Shown here: piece by piece, positions 21,195 through 30,770 of the stretch | How the letters are laid out: every line of letters begins with the position of its first letter | How positions within the stretch are numbered: the stretch's first letter is position 1 | Source of the DNA: Labyrinthula sp. Ha | Taxonomy: Eukaryota > Sar > Bigyra > Labyrinthulida > Labyrinthulaceae | Assembly: GCA_015227615.1 (NCBI GenBank) | Contig: JAALGZ010000020.1 | Coordinates: 372,001 to 436,000 of the forward strand | Length of the DNA: 64,000 nucleotides | Reading direction: 5' to 3' | Translations under genes and position numbers: made by a program | Notes under the pieces: model-generated | What the model was told of the DNA's origin: nothing | The model's database searches: none | The model's input: the letters and a program-made list of their open reading frames with translations, nothing else

Positions 21195-22731
21195 ATAAGG
21201 TTGAGCCACTAACGGTATTGGTGTTCCATGGATTCTTCATAATTTCTAAAATCTCTACCGTTTATTTTGTTGAGAAATTTAGAGTTAATACACAGGTATA
21301 ATTTTCCAGTAAATAACCATTCCACTCTAGTAATATCGTTAAATAGAGGTAAAACTGTAACGATGCTACTGTGGTAAGCATTTCAGTGATAAACATTACG
21401 GCAAGAATTAGTTTTTTCTGTAAGAAACCTTTGTGTACACCTTCTCTAAACATGAGTGTATCTTCTAGGGAGTGTTTTCCGTACTCCTGGTCTCGTTCAT
21501 AATTATTGATGGAAGCTCTTCCAGAAAAACTAGTCAACGCGTTTGCCCGTTATTGAAGCTTTTGGATTTTTAATGATTTCCCCACGTAGCCACTACCCAG
21601 AAATCCCTTTACACCATATGGTGAACAATCAATCTGATCACTGACTCTGTCTCCGAAGGATCGGTTATAAATAGAGCGTTTATTCCCTGGTCTCGATGAA
21701 TTGAAGGGAAAAGGCTTGGGATTGCAGGACCACTTCTACATCATATAAAATACAATATTTCTATCCACAAACTAAACAACAGAAATCTAAAACTGTTAAA
21801 TGAAACAGGCTGGCTACTTATACTAGGAATAAACACATGCCGTTGCAAGCCAGAGTAGTAATATTAGCCATTCTGTGAAAGCTTAAGCCCATCCCTCAAA
21901 TAATTGAAAATGGTTATCAATGATTTTACTCAGAGATATCATTAACGTTTTGAAAGGTTTAATTTCATTTCATATCAAGAGTTTCAACTGCGTATTGCAG
22001 GCTTCAGATCTGTCTCGATCTAGGAACTAAGGAAATAACTATAGGACATCCTTTCTTCATAGAATATATTGATAAAAGGTAACAAAAAACGTACTAAGAT
22101 TAAGCTTAGAGGCGTACAATACCGCGAATGTATACTCTCGAGCTTAACAAGATACGACACAACTGTCTACTATGAAATATATTGCTCATCAGGTTCCAAG
22201 TTCCTTCTTTAAGCTATCGAAGTATATTTGTGTCAAAATGCAGAAGCATGAAAAGCCCTAAATATAAGGAAATACACAGCATTCTTTCAGATATGTTCAG
22301 AATCATTGGTTTCTCTTGTGGCATAAACTATTTTTGAAGGAGCATATCGAGAAATGTTCCAAACTTAAAGAACTCTTTTGGCGAGAGTTTCGAGAGGTTA
22401 AGTCAGTGTCATTTGAGAATTTCCCGTCTCGATTTGCTGTTTATATGATAAAATACAGAGTTATACTCTCACTTTTTGTAGCGATATGTGACACACATTC
22501 TATCCAATATATAATACCACTACAGTTTTTCCAGTAATAGATTTCCTTGTTTAAGTTGTCCAACTTCTACAATACTCCATTACGTTACACTTTTAATAAA
22601 AAGTAGTTTAGGTACTTACTTCTTTAGACATGTCATCCCTGCCCAAAACAATTTAATCGAACCGTTACGATTCAAAATTAACCCACCGTATATTTCATCC
22701 AAAATTAAAAGGGAAATTGAGAAGTTAATCG
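21195..22731. other. Gap between the hAT element and G-alpha
   Basis: AT-rich. Two open frames were noted, neither identifiable: minus-strand 21262-21537 (91 codons, no ATG, hydrophobic middle) and plus-strand 22268-22537 (about 90 codons, no early ATG, basic N-terminal half). Frames of this length are expected by chance a few times in a window like this. No RNA gene seen. Confidence 0.35.
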
Positions 22732-23967
22732 ATGGGTCAAGTATTGTGTTTCCAGACAGAAGGTGGAAGAAAAAATAAGAAAATTAACAAAAAGCTGAAA
22801 AAAGATAAGGTTAAGAATAAAAAGGTTTTAAAATTGCTCTTGTTGGGAACAGGGGAGTCTGGTATAAATGTCTCTTTCGTGTTATTATTTCTAGGCAAAT
22901 CAACGATTTTTAAACAGGCACAAAATATTTTTGAAAAGGCGTTTGCTCATGAAAAGGAAAGGAAAAATCATAGAAATGTTATATATTCGAATCTTGTCAC
23001 TGAGTTAGGAAATATTTATGACCAACTAACTCCCGCAGAAAAGGCGGATGAAAATACCTTCGCAAGTCAGTTTCAGGACTTAGAGTTTACGTCTAAGAAG
23101 CGAGTTTCTGAAACCAGCCCCAATATTTTGACTAGTAAAGAAGCTGACGTCTTACTTGGTTTTTGGAAGAGTAAAGCGGTACAAAAGGCATGGAGCAACC
23201 GACAAACTTTTCAGGTGTTTGATACATTGGAATATTTTATGCAGGATGAAGTTATGGCAAGGATAGCAACTGGACAAAAGTATATTCCTACTTTTGAAGA
23301 TGTTATCCATGCTCGAAGTCGTACTACAGGAATAGAACACCAGGAGTTTAAGATGGAGAGGGCTTATTTTAGAATGTACGATGTAGGTGGACAGAGGTCT
23401 GAGAGAAGAAAATGGTTACACTGTTTTGATGATGTAAAAGCTGTTATTTTTGTCGTTGCCATGAATGAATTTAATCAGAGCCTCTTTGAGGATGAGCATG
23501 TAAATAGGTTGGAAGAAGCACTCTCTGTCTGGAGAGATATTGTTAATCGAGAGGAGTTCAGCAAAGTTGCGTTTTTGTTGTTTTTGAACAAAGAAGATTT
23601 ATTTAAGAAAAAGCTTGAAGACACAAAGTTCTGCATTCCAGGAACCTTAACAGAAAACTATGGTAAAAATGTTCCTGGAAATACGGAATATGAATCTCAA
23701 GTTGAACCTTGTGAACTTAAAGGTCCTGGTCAAAAGGATGCACGCGAAAAAGCTATAACTCAATGTGCAAAATACATAGAAAAGCTTTTTAAAGATAATG
23801 CAAAGCAGTATACTGGTGACTACAATTCTGGAAACTCGATAGGAAGTCGAATTATTAATGTGTATAGAACAACTGCTACAAGAAGGGAAGTTATGGCAAG
23901 CGTATTTAAGACGTGTGAACAGCAAGTATTGAGTCAAGCTTTTGTTGATAGTGGCTTTGCCCGCTAA
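22732..23967 (+). CDS. Heterotrimeric G-protein alpha subunit
   Basis: 400 residues after removing a 33-nt in-frame intron (22862-22894, GTATAA...TTTCTAG) that splits the codon of G44 in the P-loop; spliced, it reads GTGESGKST (39-47). Other G-alpha landmarks are G2 and C6 for myristoylation and palmitoylation (MGQVLCF), a helical domain (about 60-180), switch I RSRTTGI with the GTPase Arg R184 and Mg-binding T187, switch II DVGGQRSERRKW (206-217) with catalytic Q210, NKED (275-278), and TTAT (369-372) contacting guanine. A 290-330 insert is longer than usual. The C-terminus DSGFAR lacks the Cys at -4, so it is not a pertussis-toxin substrate type. It would act at the plasma membrane coupling receptors to effectors, with the RGS protein at 56.0 kb a possible regulator. 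If the intron is kept, 11 residues are inserted in the P-loop. Confidence 0.97.
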   Translation: MGQVLCFQTEGGRKNKKINKKLKKDKVKNKKVLKLLLLGTGESGINVSFVLLFLGKSTIFKQAQNIFEKAFAHEKERKNHRNVIYSNLVTELGNIYDQLTPAEKADENTFASQFQDLEFTSKKRVSETSPNILTSKEADVLLGFWKSKAVQKAWSNRQTFQVFDTLEYFMQDEVMARIATGQKYIPTFEDVIHARSRTTGIEHQEFKMERAYFRMYDVGGQRSERRKWLHCFDDVKAVIFVVAMNEFNQSLFEDEHVNRLEEALSVWRDIVNREEFSKVAFLLFLNKEDLFKKKLEDTKFCIPGTLTENYGKNVPGNTEYESQVEPCELKGPGQKDAREKAITQCAKYIEKLFKDNAKQYTGDYNSGNSIGSRIINVYRTTATRREVMASVFKTCEQQVLSQAFVDSGFAR

Positions 23968-26900
23968 TCTGGGTCTCTTCATAAATTTAACAAAGCGCTG
24001 TAACGTTAGTTCCTAATGTGTAATTGAATTAAAGTGCGCCCTTTCACTAAGAAATACAAGGACATTCTAATGACTGATAATATGAATTTCCACTACAAGC
24101 CATCTCTGACATCCAGTCCAATGTGGCCGGCATATAGCTCTCATAATCAAACCACTAAAACTTCGTCTATCAATTTGAAATCAAAGCTCTTTCCATTTCC
24201 AAGAGTCAATACTTAATGTCTTTTTTCGAAGCACATGTTTCACGGTATGGAAAAGTAGACAACATTCCAAGGAATTTTTGCACAGTTTATTATGGCAATA
24301 ATTTAGATTATCTTCTTATACTAGACAAGAGCTTTAATCATAAAGTGAGACCAGCTTGTATTTGTGGTAATACATTATAAATGGCTTCAACTTTTCTTGG
24401 TTAAGAACGATTGTTCCGAACATTAATTCTTAAAGAAGCGAGTCTTTCTATTAATAAACTGGTATTTTGGTTGTCAAGAAAATGCCTCAAAGCATTATTT
24501 AACCAATAAAGTCTAAATTTTCCTTAGTCTAAAATATATGCTAGGATTGTCCTAATTGAATGCAAGGAGCAAGCTATGCAGAAAGAAAAAAACTCTATGC
24601 AGTTGGTTATGTCTAAGATCCCATATCCCAGTGCATGTACAATGACTTTAGATAAATGATAGATTGATTAAAGTTTGGTTGCGTAGTAAGAATAGCATTC
24701 TTAAGAGGCAACATCACTTTCACGTTTCCCTTAGTAACAGATCCCTCTCTTAAACTGCAAAATCTGTAGGAGTCGATTTTAAAGCCAACGCTTCAGCATA
24801 TAAATGAAGCAAAGCATTTGTTGCCAAATATACCAAACAAAAGTTAGCTTATCATAACGTGAAGTCAGTTTTTACCATTACGGGTCGGCTCAGAGATTGT
24901 TAACTGTTTGGCCTTTCAAGGAGGACAAAGTGAGCTCATAACCCTTTCCTGCGTCATGTTGTACTTGAACATACTAATCCAATCCTCAGGTGCGTGTTTT
25001 TGTCATGACTGTGAAAACTTGAACTACTAATACTCCAATGGGCCTATCCTTCAAAGCTCAGTACTCATGTCAAACAAATCTTCCCATGTAAATGGAGGCA
25101 ATTCTTGTTTAAAAAAAAAAATGCGTCTCCATTCTTCATGCTGACAAAATGATAACCGCCTCAAAATTAAGCAGAGCTTTTGTATGCGTATAGAAACTCA
25201 TTTATAAAATCATCTAGTAAGAGTTTAGATTTCATCAGATTGGATAATACTTAAAAAGGGATAATACATAACACATTTTCTAGCCGTAGAATTTTACCTT
25301 TGAGGTTATTCACCTGAACATTCATAGGTGAACAAGAAAAGTAAGTAACGATTTATTAGAAGAGTAGCGCTTTGAATATTCTTCTAATTACTCTTACTTT
25401 TTGCTAATACCTAGAATTAAAAAAGGTTATTCAGCTCTCAAGTACGATGCGCGATATAATAGAAAACATGTCGGAGCTAGAGTAGAATGAGAACTGAAGC
25501 ATGGGATGTGAACTCAAACTACTAGCTAACCCGAGAAAGCAAGAACAATTAAGATCACGCTGCAATACAAGTTCGAGACATTCCTTTCTATATCATCTTC
25601 ATTCATATTGTGTAAGAAGTGTGCTGATACTTTCCCCATTAGGCCTTCATTAGACTTCTGTTAAGTTCTTTGTAATAACTAAGGTATCTCAGCAGATACA
25701 TTCACCATCATATATCTCAGTAAGCAGCTAAGAGAAACAAATGAATTGTGTAGATTTTTCTATTCTTTGCTCAATGTCTTGTCACCTACATTATAGGCAA
25801 CCTGAGAAGCTGTTCATCATTTAATCTGATACCACTGTAATGGCTATTCTTAGTAGCAATGTCACAGACTTAATACTTTAAGATCTTGTACAAAATAAAG
25901 GATTAACTTGATGAGAAACCAGTGGGAATTCTCATGATTTGAAGAATATCTCTCACTGCTGATATCAAAAAGAAATATTATACCTACGAAAGTTTCCATT
26001 GCTCAGAAGCATGTTACGACTAGGCCTCAAGTCTAATTTCTTCCTGATTGGAGATTCTACTTTATAAAGGAACTTACACTTGTAGAATACATCAATTAGT
26101 TGACTTCTCATCTTGCATAAATTTAAGAGATGAACCTAAACTTACTTAGCTATTACAAGTATCAAGAGAACGGGTTAAGAATTTAGGCATCCTGTTACTG
26201 TTTACTTTAGCAAATTATGCCATTCGCAGAAACGTAACTACATCTCTTTCTCCAAGTCTCCCCTAAAAAATAATTGTGGCGGAAGAATGAAGAGATCTAT
26301 GGAAGGTTTCAAATTTTAGTTTCCTACTACGCTGTAGTTTTTGAACGCCGCAGGGTGATTACGTGATTGTCAATATATGTTAACCCATATTAGTATACTT
26401 ACGTTTTATATAATTAAGTGAAAGAATTTGAAGAAACTTTCAAAGTAATATTATCAGTATCCTATATCTCTTAGTAGCTATGTACATATCAAAGTTTTTC
26501 ATTATATGGTTTCAGATGATTATACATTACTGTAGAAATATCATTTCAAATTTTGCCTCATGTGCGCGGTAATTTAACACTTTCGTATTAATAAGAAAAG
26601 ACTGAACAGTCAGAACAGAGATTCAGTGCCTACGGTATTTAATATATTGCTCGCTCAGCTTTGTGTCACCTAGATATGACAATGAGAAGAGGCCATATAC
26701 GTTGCACGCGAAAATTTGCGATCATAGGTGCACTCAGTTGACAAAGGAATTGATTGTTTTGAGTGATTTCTTCATATAGTAGTAAGAACTGTTACTCTTC
26801 TTTATGCAGGAGAGTTTTGATAACCCCCAAGAAAAAACTTCCCATGTTTTATGTTCTTAGATCTAGTAATGATGTTCCAGTTCTAAGGTTTTAACTTTAG

Positions 26901-29347
26901 GAGTCCCTTGTATGTCCTACATGATCTAATTTGAGCACTTCCTGAATCCTCTCTGATGGCAGAGATGCAATAGTTACAATGCTGCTATTACTTAGGGCTT
27001 TACTTTTCTGAATAGTGCCTTGTGCGAAATCTTCCAAAGAAAACAAACAATAAGATCGAAATGAAGAAACTATTGTAGGTAACAATCAATTGATATCTAT
27101 AAGAATTACAATCTTGAAAAGGAATTTAAGCCTATGATGCATCGTATTAACCTGAAATCAATCAATCTAGAGCATGGTTTGGATTTGATAAAATTTATCA
27201 AGAAGTATTAGGTAATTATATTCCTTCCATTTATCAATAAGAGAATTTTCATTATTTTATTGTATCAAATGCTTTTGACTTTATTCTGATTATCAGTTGG
27301 TTATCAATAATCAATCGAAATAATCATGTCAATACTTTTGATCAACAATAAGAAAATATGTGCAAATTTTACTGAAAAATGATCGATCAATAAAATCACT
27401 TCCTATATATGGCTGCATCAGTTTATATTACTATTGTAAATTTGCTACATATTAACCTAGAAAAAATGAGACTTTTCTTGTGTTTCATACTTCTAGAAAT
27501 AACCAGAACTGTCGGTCTTTAAGTTGAGAAACTTTGTATATAAGTAACCATAAACGTGTACACCATCTAAAAAACTGTCACTCGCTTTACAAGAATTTAT
27601 TAGAGGTTTAGCACTCTAATATATATGAAATCTATATTTAAGGATCCAAAGTATATTTTGTTTGAGTTCATGAAGTTAATGATTACCAGTACTCTCGTAT
27701 TTCAGTAGAAACGATATTATAATCATCGCGGGTTGTGAAAGGGTCGTTCTATGTATTCAGACATATTTTACCCCTTTACATCTTAGGTTTTCATCCCGGT
27801 ACCAGGAAACAAAGAGTTAAAATGTATAGCAACGAACAATTTGAATACTATAGCACACATAATTGAATCCTTGGAAAGTATTGTACATGATCACCTCCTA
27901 ACTTACTAACATGAAACTCAAACACAGCCACATTACAAAATATGAATCCTAGCAAAAGATTTTTATATACTTAACACGGTAAAAAATATAAATGTAGTAA
28001 ACAAACATACATTCAATTATTACCTTCCTATAATTATATTATGTCCATATAACATTCATAATTAGAGAAATTTGCATAAGTATAATTCCTCAAAGCAAGC
28101 TAAGTATCAAAGAAATGAGAAGTATAAAAAAATATCTACTGAACCAAAATCTATGGAGACCCTTAAATACTTGATTCTAATATTTAAAAAAGCTACGGTG
28201 AGCTTAGCAGTTTAAATATACATTTATTTGCACGAGCTTAGAAACTAACAGCTTTCAATACCTAAAAATACTATTTTTTTTCTATATCACATTAAGGATT
28301 TGGTTGCAAAATCATTTAAGATAAGTATAATCAATAGAGTTGCTAGCTTAACAGTATTGTTTTATCATAGTTCTAATTACATTAGTATTGTGGTAACGTG
28401 AAATCCAATTTTAGACTTGAAGAAATGCAAAAAATACCAGTTATTTCCCCTTTTAATTAGTAGTATTGAATATAATTTGTTGCAAAGAGGTAGGGATAGA
28501 ATTCATATGTGCAGTAGCTTTAAATCTAATTTGGTAATGAATGATACAATTAAGCAGAAAGTATAAAAAATGATTCGCAGAATATCCTACATTAAACACT
28601 TCAAGATAGCAAGACAGATTTTCCACTGAAGTTTCCGTATCAAATTATTTAATTTTTATTAAATGTATATGATTTTGATGGTGAAAGAGGATTCCACGTA
28701 TTGAAATAAAGTTTTTCTTAATACCTTATAGATTGTATCAGTGTGGAGATAACATAGCTTTATATCAGTAAACAACAATGGTTTCACAGAGTTGCACGTT
28801 TTAAAGCCTGCAAAATAAATACTGTGGTTTCATTTAAGAAATTAGTTGGCGCGAATGATCTACAAACAGAAATTTGTTTTAATTATGTAGGGCAAAATCA
28901 AAAAGAAAAACAACGTGCAAGTGCTCCGATTTCTTTACTGCACCTGCTAAAACTATGGCTTCTTTTTAATGAACTTGTTATTGGAAAACAGTTTTGAAAA
29001 ATAGACAATTAAACGAACCTTCTTAATATATGAGTTAGAGCACATACAGAATAAAATCAGAACTCGTCAGATTGATAAAGAGATAAATTAAAAAACCTCC
29101 ATTGCAACATATTGCAAAGAGCTTACATAACTATCAGCTCAAGTTAAACAGAAAATTGTACTATAAACGATTTAGTCCAATATAAGATTGTATAGATAAT
29201 AGGAATATTGTAAGAATGATTTTTAATCAATGAGATCAGCAATAGATCCCCAAAACAATAAATGTACGAGCAGGAGTATCAAATTTATAAAACCAAAAAT
29301 TAATAAAACCAAAAATATTATACACATTTTCATATTATATAGAATAA
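23968..29347. other. Gene-poor region of 5.4 kb
   Basis: AT-rich DNA with no recognisable gene. It contains the hAT-related relic at 27168-27405, listed separately. Short open frames at 24.0-24.2 kb and, on the minus strand, 26.9-27.1 kb have no domain and no ATG in good position. A 14-bp unit ATAAAACCAAAAAT is duplicated near 29.29-29.32 kb. Nothing else stands out. Confidence 0.4.
27168..27405 (-). mobile_element. Decayed MITE relic of the same hAT family
   Basis: On the minus strand from 27405 it begins TAGGAAGTGATTTTATTGAT and continues with CATATTTTCTTATTGTTGAT, then ATTGATAACCAACTGATAATC, following the left end of the 7.2-kb element block by block. The other edge (TTTGATAAAATTTATCAA near 27182) resembles an inverted end. 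No target duplication is left. About 240 bp, non-coding, clearly older than the MITE at 9812. Confidence 0.55.
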
Positions 29348-29738
29348 ATCATAAACCTTACCCAGCAAAGGAAAACTTATTTAGACAGTGTCCTCACTCA
29401 TTCTAGAGACCCAGATGGCTATTCCAATAAAGTTGATGGTTCAACTCTTAATATTACTTGCTATGCCTATTTTGGGGAAAGGAACACTAAACAGTTTTTG
29501 TCTAAAAGCTGTCAAGACATTTCTAAAGAGAAATATGGAGTGATCCGTATTCTGGATAGTACATGGAGTACTAAGATATATCGAGAAGGTAAAGGAACAG
29601 GGGATGTAAAGAAAACAAAGTAATGAACATAAGCTAGACCCAATTCAACAAAAAGGCGAGTTGAAATTGCCAAGAACTTATGGTTCATTTCAGTTAAATG
29701 AAAGTTTAGAACTCAAATTTCAATGTACACCAACTTGA
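29348..29738 (+). CDS. Possible short gene with a 28-nt intron, incomplete 5' end
   Basis: The frame is open from 29348 to 29605, followed by a 28-nt GT-AG segment (29606-29633, GTAAAG...CATAAG) holding stops in frame, then an open frame of 34 codons to TGA at 29736. Joined, it gives about 120 residues with a Cys pair (NITCYAYFG and SKSCQDIS) and a Thr/Leu-rich end (LKFQCTPT). No ATG begins this frame. In another frame ATG at 29414 starts MAIPIKLMVQLLILLAMPIL, which looks like a signal peptide and could be spliced in, but I cannot choose the junction. No family recognised. It is supported only by composition and the intron-like gap. Confidence 0.3.
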
Positions 29739-30622
29739 CATTATTTGCCAAGAACCGAATATATCTCTAATTTTTGCAGAAACAGGGGTATCACTGGCTA
29801 GAGGATTGGAAATATAAGTCATGGACAGCAGCATATCCCAATGCAAATTATATATGAAGAAAATACTAAAACTAGTATTATTTTTTTATATTTATACTAG
29901 TACATTGAATAATAGAGCTTAGTTGTGACAACTCATATCGATTAAGTTAATGGCAGAAGACCACGAAAGGTATGAACTACAAAACTATGTTATACTTCGG
30001 TTTATATCGTTGTATTATGCTTTAAGATTATTAGATGTTATGGTTATTGGCCATTAGCATGTTGAAATAAACAATCCTGCGTTCGAGAGAGCGTAGCACT
30101 TCATAAATTATTCAATTCCATTCGAATTCTTAGAAGTTGTACGCCTAAGTTAAGGTTATATAAGCAACTTTACTCAAAACTCTCAAATATGAAATAGTAC
30201 TTAAATATTTTATGAGTATTTATAAGTGATTATAGACATGTATTACGCTTAAAGTTCCCTTAGTGATAAAGAAAATTTTGTCCTCTAGGTGTTGCTTTTT
30301 CGGGAATGATTTTCTTGCAGAGATTCTGCGACTAATCAATGAATTAGAGAGACAGCTTTTCTGATAGATTCTATCCAGTATTTGTTCCATAAATGTTAGA
30401 TTTTTAGGATAATTTTCAAGCTTAATCTTGTTAAGGAAATTGAATTTTGTTTTCAATTCCAAAAAGTAAGACTACTACGAGGTAAATATAATCATTCCCT
30501 TTCTTTCAACTTGTAAAATTTTCTATAAATGCCACAGAAATAACTTACAGATTTTTAGCCTCTAGACGCGGAATAATCTATATAACACGAATTTAAAGAT
30601 ATCTATGCAATGTCTTCTTAAT

Positions 30623-30629
30623 AAAAAAA
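30623..30629 (-). terminator. Pol III T-run terminator of tRNA-Lys
   Basis: A run of seven T on the minus strand, 3 bp downstream of the tRNA 3' end. This is a standard RNA polymerase III stop signal. Confidence 0.8.
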
Positions 30630-30632
30630 TAC

Positions 30633-30706
30633 TTCCTGATCAGGGACTCGAACCCTGGACCATTAGGTTAAAAGCCTAACGCTCTACCAACTGAGCTAAC
30701 CAGGAA
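30633..30706 (-). tRNA. tRNA-Lys (anticodon UUU)
   Basis: 74 nt on the minus strand. Acceptor TTCCTGG pairs with TCAGGAA; the D-arm is TAGCTCAGTTGGTAGAGC (A box); the anticodon arm TTAGG-CTTTTAA-CCTAA has anticodon TTT; the T-arm is CAGGGTTCGAGTCCCTG (B box). No intron, and CCA is not encoded, as normal for eukaryotes. A T7 terminator follows. It lies head-to-head with DIS3, 65 bp from its ATG, so the two share an upstream region. Confidence 0.97.
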
Positions 30707-30770
30707 TTATCTGTCTTCCGATTGTGCCGTTGTAAAATCTCAAATTTACGCGAATAAGGTGTTCAATAAA

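Noticed and set aside
21262-21537. 91-codon minus-strand frame next to the hAT element
   Set aside because: No ATG, no family, and frames of this size are expected by chance at this base composition.
22268-22537. About 90-codon plus-strand frame upstream of G-alpha
   Set aside because: Protein-like composition but no start codon, no domain and no intron linking it to the G-alpha gene.
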